Positions 1 through 8,539 of a stretch of DNA of 64,000 nt are shown here, piece by piece. Source of the stretch: Methanomicrobia archaeon (GTDB taxonomy: Archaea > Methanobacteriota_B > Thermococci > Methanofastidiosales > NM3); NCBI GenBank assembly GCA_030603445.1, contig JAUVXU010000001.1, forward strand, positions 1 through 64,000. The letters run 5' to 3'. Numbering within the stretch: the stretch's first letter is position 1; each line of letters begins with the position of its first letter. Position numbers and translations under genes: made by a program. Below the pieces are notes generated by a model, which saw only the letters and a program-made list of their open reading frames with translations, searched no databases and was not told the DNA's origin.

Positions 1-1
1 A

Positions 2-466
2 CTATTGCCTCTCTTCGGAATCCTTGTGGCTGCCATTTTGGTCATGTCCACCGGGGCCTTCACATCCGTTACGGCGGACCGTAACGCAACAATTAACGTC
101 GTCGGGGACGCATCAGCAATCCTCGGGATAAACCCTGCAGAAGGGCCAAACGGAAAGTATGCAGGATTTGATGAATCCGGCAAGTTCTTCATCGATATAG
201 GAAACGTCGCAGAAGGCGTCAACGCCGATGCAGAAATACTAATAGAGGATTTATTCACAATAACAAACAACGGCACGCAGGACGTGCTTGTTACACTTCT
301 GCCATTTAACGGGGAATCTGCTGTAAGTAACGTTAGCCTAAGCACTACATCATTCACCCTTGCTCCAGGGCAGATGCAGTCAGTATCAATGAAGATGGAC
401 ACAACCGGCCTCTCCGAGGGAGACAGCGTGCTTACAAGCATAAACATAAACGCCACTGCAATATAA
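2..466 (+). CDS. Secreted DUF1102/SipW-tag-like protein, 5' end cut off
   Basis: The reading frame is open to the left edge of the window, so the true start lies outside it; the visible part is about 154 residues. It opens with a hydrophobic export segment (LFGILVAAILVMSTGAF) followed by TSVTADRNATINVVGDASA, the pattern seen just after the signal in archaeal DUF1102 and SipW-tag (TasA/camelysin-like) surface proteins. The rest is polar, low in Cys and rich in Thr, Ser and Asn, with an NNGTQDVLVTL stretch typical of an immunoglobulin-like beta sandwich. It is probably extracellular. The family call rests on the export-signal region; the function is unknown. A terminator-like hairpin follows the stop codon at once. 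Confidence 0.6.
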   Translation, partial: LLPLFGILVAAILVMSTGAFTSVTADRNATINVVGDASAILGINPAEGPNGKYAGFDESGKFFIDIGNVAEGVNADAEILIEDLFTITNNGTQDVLVTLLPFNGESAVSNVSLSTTSFTLAPGQMQSVSMKMDTTGLSEGDSVLTSININATAI

Positions 467-469
467 TAC

Positions 470-503
470 TGTAAAAAGGGGTATTGCCCCCTTTTACAAT
501 TTT
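470..503 (+). terminator. Hairpin terminator after the secreted protein gene
   Basis: TGTAAAA at 470-476 pairs with TTTTACA at 492-498, and GGGG at 478-481 pairs with CCCC at 487-490, with one mismatch in the stem and a five-base loop. ATTTT follows. It starts four bases after the stop codon of the preceding gene. Confidence 0.55.
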
Positions 504-517
504 ACAAGGTGAAGAGA

Positions 518-673
518 ATGTATAACCAAGAGAACGGATCTACTAAATTTAGCGTGCACTGTGATGGGATCTGTCCACTATGCAACTGTGAACATGCACA
601 TGTGCATAATACGATAAAACATTCCTTTTTGCTTGAATGTGACAACTGCGGAAAGATATGGGGCAATATGTAA
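518..673 (+). CDS. 51-residue double-CxxC zinc-ribbon microprotein
   Basis: A short gene with an ATG preceded by AAGGTGAAGAGA, a good archaeal ribosome binding site. The 51-residue product has Cys at C15, C19, C22, C24, then C41-DN-C44, with His-rich residues between (CEHAHVHN). The last part (ECDNCGKIWGNM) is a classic rubredoxin or zinc-ribbon knuckle. It most likely folds around one zinc, or is a very small metal-binding protein. It lies 57 bases upstream of a ferredoxin gene on the same strand and may be co-transcribed with it. No family was recognised. Codon use is regular and the Cys spacing is purposeful, so it is probably real. Confidence 0.6.
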   Translation: MYNQENGSTKFSVHCDGICPLCNCEHAHVHNTIKHSFLLECDNCGKIWGNM

Positions 674-729
674 TTAATAAACGATAACTTAATATACACA
701 TCATGCCGGCATATCAATGGTGAAAAACC

Positions 730-915
730 ATGGCCAAAGTTCTAGTGAATGAGGATGAGTGCAACGGATGCGGCATTTGTGTTACAGAATGCCCTTCAGA
801 AGTATTTGAAATAAAAGGCGATATCGCCGTTCCAATTAATGAAGATGAATGCACCGCTTGTATGATTTGTACAACAGAGTGTCCATCTGATGCTATAGAG
901 ATCGAAGAGGATTAA
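730..915 (+). CDS. 2[4Fe-4S] ferredoxin
   Basis: A 61-residue bacterial-type ferredoxin with two perfect cluster motifs: CNGCGICVTECP (residues 11-22) and CTACMICTTECP (about 41-52). It is a soluble low-potential electron carrier. The protein is very acidic (ending EIEED), as usual for clostridial-type ferredoxins. The ATG follows GGTGAAAAACC. It is convergent with the malic enzyme gene, about 35 bases away, with an AT-rich T-tract between them that could terminate both. Which oxidoreductase it serves cannot be told from the sequence. Confidence 0.95.
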   Translation: MAKVLVNEDECNGCGICVTECPSEVFEIKGDIAVPINEDECTACMICTTECPSDAIEIEED

Positions 916-950
916 TCTTAATCCTTTGAGATATTTTTTATTTTATATAA

Positions 951-2294
951 TCACTCTTCTGGCATTCTAATAAAACCCTGGTCCATCAGCGCCCTTGTCT
1001 GTGATCGTGCATGCCTTATGATGGTCTCTGCGCGTTCTAGCATCTCTTGTCTCGAGAGATTCTTTCTTGCTACACCATCTTTTTTGGCCTGCATGCCAAC
1101 GGCAACTGCCTCCCTTGGGAATACTTCCCACTCATCCATTGTTGGGACTATATAGGTGGGGGAGAGCCCTTTTTCCTCTGCCATTTCCGCTATGGCATTA
1201 GCAGCTGCAATGCACATGTTATCCGTAATTCCAGTGGCATTTACATCAAGTGCCCCCCTAAATATCCCTGGAAAACCAAGTGAGTTGTTGATTTGATTGG
1301 GAAAGTCCGATCTGCCTGTTGCAACAATGAGCGCACCGGCCTCCTTTGCCTCCCATGGCCATATTTCTGGTACAGGATTTGCCGTAGCAAATACTATGGC
1401 ATCGTCTGCCATTACCCTCACATCATCGGGCTTTATTGTGCCTGGGCCGGGGCGGGATGCCGCAATGAGTATGTCAGCGCCTTTTGTGGCATCGCGAATT
1501 CCTCCCTCAAGCTGCTCACCATTCGCATTGGTGCACATATCCCATTTGTATGGATTTATGTCCTTTTTGGCCTCTATGTCGCTTCGCTGGGAGCTTAGAA
1601 TTCCCTTTGAATCCACCATGACTATGTTCTTCTTTTTTATGCCTGCTGTCACCAGCACGCGGGCAATGGCAATGTTAGCAGAACCAGCGCCTATCATGGC
1701 AACCTTCGCTTCTTTAAGGGGCTTTCCAACATATTTTAGGGCATTTATGGCACCAGCCACCTCTACTGTTGCAGTCCCCTGCTGGTCATCATGCCAAACG
1801 GGGATATCCATCTCCTCACGCAAACGCTCAAGTATGTAAAAACATTTTGGGCTTTCTATGTCCTCGAGATTTATGCCTCCAAAAGAAGGCTGCAGGGCCT
1901 TGACAATCTCAATTATTTTATCCGGATCTTTTGTGTCAAGACAAATCGGGTACGCATCAACGCCGCCAAGGTACTTGAAGATGAGCGCTTTTCCCTCCAT
2001 TACGGGAAGCGCCGCCTCAGGCCCTATGTTGCCTAGTCCAAGGACCCTCGTGCCATCAGAAACAACGGCCACAGCATTCCACTTGTTGGTATATGAATAA
2101 ACAAGGCTTTTATCCTTATAGATGGCCTTGCACGGTTCGGCAACTCCTGGTGTGTACCATATAGAAAAATCATTCAAGTCTCGGATGCACACCTTTGATG
2201 TTACCTCTATCTTTCCCTTGTAGAAAGGATGCAGTTTCATGGCATCCCTGCCAGGTTTATATGCTTTTTTCAGTAAGTCTTCGGTTTTACTCAT
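951..2294 (-). CDS. Malic enzyme (NAD(P)-dependent, decarboxylating)
   Basis: About 447 residues. It converts malate to pyruvate and CO2 with reduction of NAD(P). Visible hallmarks are WYTPGVAEPCKAI near the N-terminus, DGTRVLGLGNIGPEAALPVMEGK, the metal-site segment WHDDQQGTATV, and a Rossmann motif GAGSANIA. It is last in the minus-strand operon fumA-fumB-tfrA-tfrB-maeB. The chosen ATG (2294) lies inside the final codons of the upstream gene (ATGAGTAA overlap), 10 bases after a GGAG; a longer reading from 2321 would start inside tfrB without a ribosome binding site. There is no phosphotransacetylase extension, so this is the short archaeal or Gram-positive form. Cofactor preference cannot be read from sequence. 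Confidence 0.93.
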   Translation of the reverse strand: MSKTEDLLKKAYKPGRDAMKLHPFYKGKIEVTSKVCIRDLNDFSIWYTPGVAEPCKAIYKDKSLVYSYTNKWNAVAVVSDGTRVLGLGNIGPEAALPVMEGKALIFKYLGGVDAYPICLDTKDPDKIIEIVKALQPSFGGINLEDIESPKCFYILERLREEMDIPVWHDDQQGTATVEVAGAINALKYVGKPLKEAKVAMIGAGSANIAIARVLVTAGIKKKNIVMVDSKGILSSQRSDIEAKKDINPYKWDMCTNANGEQLEGGIRDATKGADILIAASRPGPGTIKPDDVRVMADDAIVFATANPVPEIWPWEAKEAGALIVATGRSDFPNQINNSLGFPGIFRGALDVNATGITDNMCIAAANAIAEMAEEKGLSPTYIVPTMDEWEVFPREAVAVGMQAKKDGVARKNLSRQEMLERAETIIRHARSQTRALMDQGFIRMPEE

Positions 2295-3834
2295 CTGAAT
2301 CAATCTCCATGGTTTTCTCAATTATCTCAATTAGGTCCTTGGTTAGACCTAGATCGGAATCAGAATATTTTATAGAGTCGTCTATATGCTGCTCGCACCA
2401 CGGGCAGCATGTTATAACATATTTCACATCAAGCTTTTCGAACATATGCACGCGTTCGCTGCCGACCTTCAATGCAACGTCTGGTTTTGCTGTTTTCACG
2501 CCCCCCCCGCTTCCACAGCAATGGCTGTTCTCACGATTTCGTGGTGCTTCTACGAGTTCCATTCCTGGTATGGCATCTATGAGATTACGGGGCGCGTCAT
2601 AAACGCCTGAGCCTCGCCCAAGGTGGCATGGGTCATGGTATGAAATACGGATGTTATTTTCCTCAAGGCCCCTGAAATGAAACTTTCCCTCTTTGTAAGC
2701 GTCCCAAAGGATCTCTGTCACATGCTTGACCTCTATGCCATAGTCCCCAAAAAACTCCTTGTAGTCAACTGCCCATGACTTGTGGCATCCGGCGCATGTT
2801 GTAACTATGGTCTTAACTCCTTTCTCTTGCATCAATTTGATGTTATTTTGCGCAAGCTCGCGATACAAGTCCTCTTCTCCAACTTTTAGGAGCGGGCTGC
2901 CGCAGCAAAGTTCATCCTTGCCAAGATATGCTACTTCAAATCCTAGCCGCCTAAGGACCACAACTATGTTATAAGGCAGCCTATCTCCCAGAAGAAGGGA
3001 CGGCGAGCATCCTGCAAAGAACATAAGCTTGCCTTTAGAGGGGATATTTAGTCCCTTGGCCCATTTTGCACGACGAGACCTTGGCATTACCCAGGGATTC
3101 TTGTAGTTATCAATACTTCGAACCAGTTGCTTATGACCCTCAAGAGGTCCTTTGCCTTCCCTCACAGCTCTTGCGCGAAGCTTCTCAACTGCCTTTTCAG
3201 GAAGCTCAATATCCTCTGGACACACCGCCCAGCAGTTGCGACATGTCGTGCAGTTGTAAAGGCCTTCATTGACTGCCAGCTCTACGCGTTCGCCCAGATC
3301 ACGTGGGTCTATATCAAGCTCGCAGAGCTTTCTCATAACAATTGGCCCGAAATAATCGTCCCATATTTGATTTACAACAGGGCATGATGCCACACAGCAC
3401 CAACACTCAATGCATCCCCTAAACGTCTTTAATTGTTGGAAAGCCTCGTCTTCTATCTCTTTTTGAGATATTGTGTCATCGCTGCGCTTAAGATATGGCT
3501 CTGACGCATATAGCTTTTCATATCCTTTGTCAAAATCCACAATTAGGTCTTTTATGACAGGAAATAAAGGCAAAGGGTCTAAGGTTATCACATCTTGGGT
3601 CTTGTCAACTTCTTCCTGGCATGCAAGGCAGGCCATTCCATTGACGAGAATACTGCATGAACCACACTGCCCTGCCCTACACACCCAACGGTATGCAAGG
3701 GTGCCATCTATGTTGTCACGAACATAATTAAGCGCGTCCAAAACGCGCATGCCATCTTGATAAGGGACATCGTAGGATACGTAATGTGGGTCCTCATCCC
3801 CTGCTTCGTAGCGTGATATGCGAAATACCACCAT
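2287..3834 (-). CDS. tfrB: Fumarate reductase iron-sulfur/CCG subunit (TfrB-like)
   Basis: About 515 residues. The N-terminal part is a succinate dehydrogenase-type iron-sulfur subunit: a [2Fe-2S] site (CRAGQCGSCSILVNG...CLAC, about residues 55-75), then CIECWCCVASCP and CTTCRNCWAVCP for further clusters. The C-terminal half carries two CCG domains (FAGCSPS...CCGSPL...CAGCH and DPCHLGRG...CCGSGGG...CCPWC), like heterodisulfide reductase HdrB. This architecture matches thiol:fumarate reductase TfrB, which uses CoM-SH and CoB-SH, and also SdhB-CCG fusions. ATG at 3834 is favoured by GAGGGTGAT upstream; an in-frame GTG lies at 3843. No membrane-anchor subunit lies nearby, which fits a soluble enzyme. 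The electron partner is inferred. Confidence 0.88.
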   Translation of the reverse strand: MVVFRISRYEAGDEDPHYVSYDVPYQDGMRVLDALNYVRDNIDGTLAYRWVCRAGQCGSCSILVNGMACLACQEEVDKTQDVITLDPLPLFPVIKDLIVDFDKGYEKLYASEPYLKRSDDTISQKEIEDEAFQQLKTFRGCIECWCCVASCPVVNQIWDDYFGPIVMRKLCELDIDPRDLGERVELAVNEGLYNCTTCRNCWAVCPEDIELPEKAVEKLRARAVREGKGPLEGHKQLVRSIDNYKNPWVMPRSRRAKWAKGLNIPSKGKLMFFAGCSPSLLLGDRLPYNIVVVLRRLGFEVAYLGKDELCCGSPLLKVGEEDLYRELAQNNIKLMQEKGVKTIVTTCAGCHKSWAVDYKEFFGDYGIEVKHVTEILWDAYKEGKFHFRGLEENNIRISYHDPCHLGRGSGVYDAPRNLIDAIPGMELVEAPRNRENSHCCGSGGGVKTAKPDVALKVGSERVHMFEKLDVKYVITCCPWCEQHIDDSIKYSDSDLGLTKDLIEIIEKTMEIDSDE

Positions 3835-3835
3835 T

Positions 3836-5539
3836 TTAATCACCCTCTCTTTTAGTTGGCGGTAGCTTAGTAATAACCACAGGGGTTTTGTCTACTGCAT
3901 ATCCCGTCCCCCCATGCGATATTATGATATTTACAAGCCATGACGCGTCATCGCGTTTAGGGTGGTCGCTTCTGTAGTGGGCGCCACGCGACTCCTTTCG
4001 TTCAAGTGCACTTATGATGACTGCCTCAGACACCATGAGCATGTTTTGTATATCTATGCTGTCATGCCATTCTGGATTGTATCGTTTGCTTCCCGATACT
4101 GCCACAGGCATCTTGGCCAAGGCCCTAATCTCCTCAAGCCCCTTTAAAAGCAACTTCTCGTCCCGAACTATGCCGGCATATTTCCACATTATCTCCCCTA
4201 TCTTCGTTTTTATGTGCTGTGGTTTTGTGCCTTCTATTCCAAACGGCGCCTCAAGACGGGCAATCTCGCGTTCTATTGCATCAGGTGCGGGGTCTGGGGA
4301 TGCAAGCATACGGCTTTGCAGACCTGCCGCCGTACCTGCCAGCTTTCCAAATACCTGTGTCTCTGCAAGAGCATTTCCTCCAAGGCGATTAGCACCATGC
4401 ACGCCTCCTGCAACCTCACCGCAAGCGTAAAGACATGCTACCTCAAAACTCTCGCATTTAATTGGATCAACACGCAGCCCCCCCATGAAATGGTGCGCTG
4501 TCGGTGCCACTTCCATAGATTCTTTAGTAATATCAACATTAGCAAACATCTTAAACTGCTTGACCATCTTTGGGATCTTCTCAATTATGACGCTCTCATC
4601 TTTGTGGCTTATATCAAGATATACGCCGCCATTTGATGTCCCTCTTCCTGCCTGTATCTCCATATAGATGGCACGCGCCGTCTGGTCTCGGGGGGAGAGC
4701 TCCATCTGGCGCGGGTTGTAGTCTTTCATGAATCTTTTTTTAAGTGTGTTTAGCAAATACCCTCCCTCGCCACGTACTGCCTCTGTGACAAGTATGCCTT
4801 TTGCAGAGGGAGGAAATACCATTCCTGTTGGATGGAACTGGGTCTGCTCCATGTCTTGAAGAGACGCCCCAATTCTCAGGGCCATCGCATATCCGTCGCC
4901 TGTCGCCTCTTGAGGATTGCTAGTTATCTTAAAAACACGCCCAGCACCGCCTGTTGCTAAAATCACCGTCTTGGCAATGAACTGGATATAATCCCCTGTC
5001 TTCATATCGATGCCAAATGCACCTGCGATGCGACGAGAATTCCTCGCGTCCGGAAGCAGTGCTGTCACTGATATATCAGACATATAGCGAATGCCAAGGC
5101 GTCGCGCCTCCTGCACTAGAGTCATGATAAGCTCATGGCCTGTTGTGTCGCCAACATAACATGTCCTTGGATGGGACTGTCCGCCAAATGGGCGCTGTGC
5201 TATATTGCCATTTGAATCCCTATCAAAGAGCGACCCGTAGCGCTCAAGGTCATGCACGCAGTCTATGACATCACGTACCAGCACTTCGGCCATGGCCTGA
5301 TTATTAAGAAATACACCCTCATCCACCGTATCCTTGAAATGCTCTTCCCACGAATCTGTTGGATCCCTAAAAGCCAAAGCAGCGTTGATGCCACCTTCTG
5401 CCATTACAGTATGCGCCTTTCCTTCCAGCGTCTTTGCAATCACCAGCACATCGGCTCCAAGTTCTCTAGCAGCTATTGCTGCACGTGCTCCGGCGCCACC
5501 GCTCCCTATCACTAATACGTCGCAATCAATGACCTTCAT
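3836..5539 (-). CDS. tfrA: Fumarate reductase / succinate dehydrogenase flavoprotein (TfrA-like)
   Basis: 567 residues. Begins with the FAD-binding motif VIGSGGAGARAAIAA (about residues 9-23). Further landmarks are HTVMAEGGINAA, FGGQSHPRTCYVGDTTGHE, QFHPTGMVFP, the substrate-site segment AHHFMGGLRVD and GEVAGGVHGANRLGGNAL. It catalyses fumarate/succinate interconversion together with TfrB, whose gene starts two bases beyond this stop codon. The ATG at 5539 is chosen over a TTG at 5548 that would overlap the fumarase gene. Direction in vivo (reductase or dehydrogenase) cannot be decided from sequence. Confidence 0.92.
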   Translation of the reverse strand: MKVIDCDVLVIGSGGAGARAAIAARELGADVLVIAKTLEGKAHTVMAEGGINAALAFRDPTDSWEEHFKDTVDEGVFLNNQAMAEVLVRDVIDCVHDLERYGSLFDRDSNGNIAQRPFGGQSHPRTCYVGDTTGHELIMTLVQEARRLGIRYMSDISVTALLPDARNSRRIAGAFGIDMKTGDYIQFIAKTVILATGGAGRVFKITSNPQEATGDGYAMALRIGASLQDMEQTQFHPTGMVFPPSAKGILVTEAVRGEGGYLLNTLKKRFMKDYNPRQMELSPRDQTARAIYMEIQAGRGTSNGGVYLDISHKDESVIIEKIPKMVKQFKMFANVDITKESMEVAPTAHHFMGGLRVDPIKCESFEVACLYACGEVAGGVHGANRLGGNALAETQVFGKLAGTAAGLQSRMLASPDPAPDAIEREIARLEAPFGIEGTKPQHIKTKIGEIMWKYAGIVRDEKLLLKGLEEIRALAKMPVAVSGSKRYNPEWHDSIDIQNMLMVSEAVIISALERKESRGAHYRSDHPKRDDASWLVNIIISHGGTGYAVDKTPVVITKLPPTKREGD

Positions 5540-5544
5540 CGTAA

Positions 5545-6138
5545 TCAAATTCCCATTTTTTTCTTAATATGGGGTAACATTTCGTGCACGTGTTCTTCAA
5601 CTTTTTTGTACAACGAGTCTCCGTTTGTGTCAATAGCCACAGTAAGCGGGCCGAAATGGTCCGCCTCTAGCACCCATACTGCTTCTGGCATTCCAAGATC
5701 AAGCCAATGTACGCCCTTGACCTCCTTGATGCCTTTGGCAGCAAGTACGGCTGCGCCGCCTGTTATTGCCAGGTATACACACCCATACTCCTTCATTGTG
5801 TCTATGGTGGGTTGGGACATTCCCCCCTTGCCTATGATGGCACGCACCTCAAATCTTTTTATGAGTTCTGGTTCAAGGCCGTTCATGCGCGAGCTTGTTG
5901 TGGGGCCTGCTGCCACAAGCTCCCATAATCCTTCTTTTTCCCTCATTATCGGGCCGCAATGAAAAATGGAGCTTCCGGTAAGATCAAATGGCAGAATTTG
6001 CCCCCTTGTATCATGTTCTAGTGCGCGCATATGCGCTTCATCTCTAGCCGTGTATATGGTGCCTGAAAGCTCTATAATATCTCCTGTCTTTAGACCTCTC
6101 ACATCCTCGTTAGATAATGGCAATGTAAAATGCTTCAT
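5545..6138 (-). CDS. fumB: Class I fumarase, beta subunit
   Basis: 197 residues, the usual size of the separate C-terminal (beta) subunit of the two-part [4Fe-4S] fumarase. Features are LKTGDIIELSGTIYTARDEAHMR, FHCGPIM and GPTTSSRMN, conserved in the family. With the alpha subunit it hydrates fumarate to malate. The ATG overlaps the alpha stop codon (ATGA), so translation is coupled. Substrate could in principle be L-tartrate for paralogues, but the operon with fumarate reductase and malic enzyme strongly favours fumarate. Confidence 0.93.
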   Translation of the reverse strand: MKHFTLPLSNEDVRGLKTGDIIELSGTIYTARDEAHMRALEHDTRGQILPFDLTGSSIFHCGPIMREKEGLWELVAAGPTTSSRMNGLEPELIKRFEVRAIIGKGGMSQPTIDTMKEYGCVYLAITGGAAVLAAKGIKEVKGVHWLDLGMPEAVWVLEADHFGPLTVAIDTNGDSLYKKVEEHVHEMLPHIKKKMGI

Positions 6139-6995
6139 AAGTATTCCATCCTCCCGTCGTCATGTATGCGAAGTGTTGCCTGCCTGGCGGCCCAGCATTG
6201 TAGATTCACTGCCACAGGGTGGCTTGCGGTATGGCAAGCGGCCATCTTTATATGCACCCCAAGCACCGTCGTGTCCCCCCCAAGACCCATAGGGCCTATG
6301 CCAGTTGCATTTAGCGCCTCTGTAAGTTCAACCTCCAGACTAGCAAGACGGGAATCCCTGTTACGGCTTCCAAGAGGGCGGAGCAGTGATTTTTTTGCAA
6401 GCTTTATCGCGATATCAGCAGCGCCGCCAATCCCAACCCCTACAATTGTCGGAGGGCACGGCTTTCCACCCGCCTCAACGACCGCCTCAAGAACGACGCG
6501 CTTTACGCCAGCTATGCCTTCAGACGGCGTGAGCATGAAAAGGCGGCTCATATTCTCAGAGCCTGCTCCTTTTGGGAAGTATGTTATGTCTGTATAAGGC
6601 TTGTCATGCTCATCAAGTGTTATTGCCGGCATTCCTTCTCCAACGTTTGTTCCAGGATTTGTGCGTGAAAGAGGGTCGACCGCATTTGGGCGTAAAGGGA
6701 CAAGTGGGGTTGCCTTCTCAACAGCCTTGCGTAAAACATCTGACAAATTATGCGTAAAAGAGCTTGATTTTGAAACAAAGAAAAGTGGTATTCCTGTATC
6801 TTGACATATGGGCGTGTTAGTCTTTAAAGCAAGATCGATATTATCCAGTATCGCCCTAAGCTGCATTCTGGCAATAGGGCTCTTCTCGTGCTCATATGCC
6901 TCTGTAAGGCACTTAGTGATATCAAGGGGCAGTTCAACAACAGCTTTACGCAAAAGCTCAACTATTGCCTGTTCCAATTCAATGTCAACTATCAT
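6135..6995 (-). CDS. fumA: Class I fumarase, alpha subunit
   Basis: 286 residues, the normal length for the split archaeal alpha subunit. Candidate cluster-ligating cysteines lie in PICQDTGIPLFF (about residue 65), GGKPCPPTIVGVGIGG (about 179) and the C-terminal region with AACHTASHPVAVNLQC. It is first in the five-gene operon. Upstream, AATATATTAATATATC (around 7025-7040) is a plausible TATA region for the whole operon. It binds the oxygen-sensitive [4Fe-4S] cluster that acts as Lewis acid in fumarate hydration. Confidence 0.93.
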   Translation of the reverse strand: MIVDIELEQAIVELLRKAVVELPLDITKCLTEAYEHEKSPIARMQLRAILDNIDLALKTNTPICQDTGIPLFFVSKSSSFTHNLSDVLRKAVEKATPLVPLRPNAVDPLSRTNPGTNVGEGMPAITLDEHDKPYTDITYFPKGAGSENMSRLFMLTPSEGIAGVKRVVLEAVVEAGGKPCPPTIVGVGIGGAADIAIKLAKKSLLRPLGSRNRDSRLASLEVELTEALNATGIGPMGLGGDTTVLGVHIKMAACHTASHPVAVNLQCWAARQATLRIHDDGRMEYL

Positions 6996-7398
6996 AATAT
7001 CCCCAAGATAATATTACTGCAATTGAGATATATTAATATATTGATATCATATTGCTATAGGAAAATATATTCCTTAAAACAGATGCTTGTATAATTCTAG
7101 GGGTGCCAATAACATGTATTTGGGAATCAGGATTAAATCCACCATTCAACATTTCAAGGTATACTTTTGTCATGTTTAAAATTAAAACAGATTCATTCGG
7201 GAACACAAAATTCAAACATGTCGTCTTTAATAAATTCTTTTTCTTCAAGGAAAATATATATCTTTAATTTCCCTTTTAATAGAAAAGTGTTACGTTTTAA
7301 AATTATGTACTACGAAAAGCTTTTATGTTTTTAATTTTTGTTTTTTGAAAATAGTAACACAAAAAATAATTTGTTAGAATATAAGGAGGCATTGATCT
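6996..7398. other. 403-base divergent intergenic region
   Basis: This AT-rich stretch separates the fumarase operon (leftward) from the ABC importer/F430 cluster (rightward). No convincing gene is present; an open frame at 7033-7248 on the minus strand has no ribosome binding site and no recognisable product. The right half holds a NikR-like inverted repeat (7287-7313), an isolated GTAACAC half-site (7354-7360) and AAGGAGG at 7382 just before the importer gene. Confidence 0.6.
7287..7313. promoter_or_regulatory. Candidate NikR-like operator
   Basis: GTGTTAC at 7287-7293 is followed after exactly 13 bases by GTACTAC (7307-7313), five of seven matches to the inverted partner GTAACAC. A perfect GTAACAC occurs again at 7354-7360. 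A GTGTTAC-N13/14-GTAACAC consensus has been proposed for NikR in some prokaryotic groups. The position, about 90 bases before an importer linked to nickel-tetrapyrrole genes, is suggestive. It is a pattern match only. Confidence 0.35.
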
Positions 7399-8523
7399 AT
7401 GACTATTAGTAAAAATAAGAGGATATATTCTTTGATCTGTATATTTGTAATATTTGGAACGCTTGTATCTGGCTGTATCACCTCTGGTGATAATGTAGAT
7501 GAATCTCCAGAACCAGAAAAATATATCGATATTGTAGATATGCAGGGCAGAACTATTACAATACCCGATACTATCGAAAGGTTTGTAGCAATTGAAGCAG
7601 GCGCACTTAGATATGCTGTTTATTGTGGTGGGTCATCAAAAATAGTTGGAATTGAGGAGATCGAATTCCCTGATGACACAGGCGCCGTCTCTCCCAAACC
7701 GTATAGTTATGCACACCCGGAATTTAGCTCACTTCCCTCTATAGGCCCCATACATGGTGGAGACAGCGAGCTTATAGCAACAGTGGAACCAGACGTGATA
7801 TTTTGGACATATTGCACTGCTGAGGACGCAAACGCACTCCAGGATCAGACTGGAATCCCAGTCATCGCTATTGTTTATGGGAACATCACTGACCAATGGG
7901 ACACTATGAAAGATGCTTTGCGCCTGTATGGCAAAGTCCTCGATACAGAGAATAGGGTGGAAGAACTCATAAGCTACATCGAGTCCCTGGTCAATGACCT
8001 GAACTCCCGTACTGCTGATATAGATGAAAACGATCACCCCTCAGTCTATGTAGGAGGAGTTGCACATAGAGGCCCCCATTCCATAGATTCTACTACTCCA
8101 ATGTACGAGCCATTCATATTCTTAAATGCAAACAATGTGGCAGCATATCTGGAAGGAGGATCACAAATCATTGATAAGGAAAAACTTTTGGATTGGGACC
8201 CCGATTATATCTTTTTGGATGAGAGCAGTTATAATATAAATGTGTGGGGGGACATCAACAGCGGCCTTTATGACAACATGACTGCGATACAGAATCAGGA
8301 TATTTATGGTGTCATGCCTTATAATTGGTATACGGCCAATTGGGCGACAATATTCGTAGATGCATACTATATCGGTACTGTGATCTATCCTGAAGAATTC
8401 TCAGACATTGATATCGAACAAAAGGCAGACGAAATATATGAGATGTTCGTAGGAGCTCCGGTATATTCTGATATGCTATCCTATTACGAGGGACTTATGC
8501 ACCTTTCCCACCATCTTGAATAA
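7399..8523 (+). CDS. ABC importer substrate-binding lipoprotein (metal/siderophore type)
   Basis: 374 residues with an N-terminal export signal ending in a lipobox-like LVSGC (Cys about residue 26). The remainder has the helical-backbone fold of the PF01497 family: VDMQGRTITIPDTIERFV, a first lobe with EPDVIFWTY, and a C-terminal lobe. It would capture the transported ligand outside the membrane. It heads a three-gene importer whose permease and ATPase follow with overlaps. The family carries iron-siderophores, cobalamin, haem or metal chelates. Here the F430 genes downstream make nickel (free or chelated) the best guess, but this is context only. Start ATG follows AAGGAGG. Confidence 0.88.
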   Translation: MTISKNKRIYSLICIFVIFGTLVSGCITSGDNVDESPEPEKYIDIVDMQGRTITIPDTIERFVAIEAGALRYAVYCGGSSKIVGIEEIEFPDDTGAVSPKPYSYAHPEFSSLPSIGPIHGGDSELIATVEPDVIFWTYCTAEDANALQDQTGIPVIAIVYGNITDQWDTMKDALRLYGKVLDTENRVEELISYIESLVNDLNSRTADIDENDHPSVYVGGVAHRGPHSIDSTTPMYEPFIFLNANNVAAYLEGGSQIIDKEKLLDWDPDYIFLDESSYNINVWGDINSGLYDNMTAIQNQDIYGVMPYNWYTANWATIFVDAYYIGTVIYPEEFSDIDIEQKADEIYEMFVGAPVYSDMLSYYEGLMHLSHHLE

Positions 8524-8539
8524 GGTTTGGCGAGTGGCA

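Noticed and set aside
502-717. Open frame on the minus strand, 71 codons
   Set aside because: It overlaps the plus-strand zinc-ribbon microprotein, whose Cys pattern and ribosome site are better supported.
1297-1839. 180-codon plus-strand frame
   Set aside because: It is antisense to the well-supported malic enzyme gene and has the biased composition expected of a shadow frame.
7033-7248. 71-codon minus-strand frame between fumA and the importer
   Set aside because: No ribosome binding site, AT-rich, no recognisable motif; likely chance.
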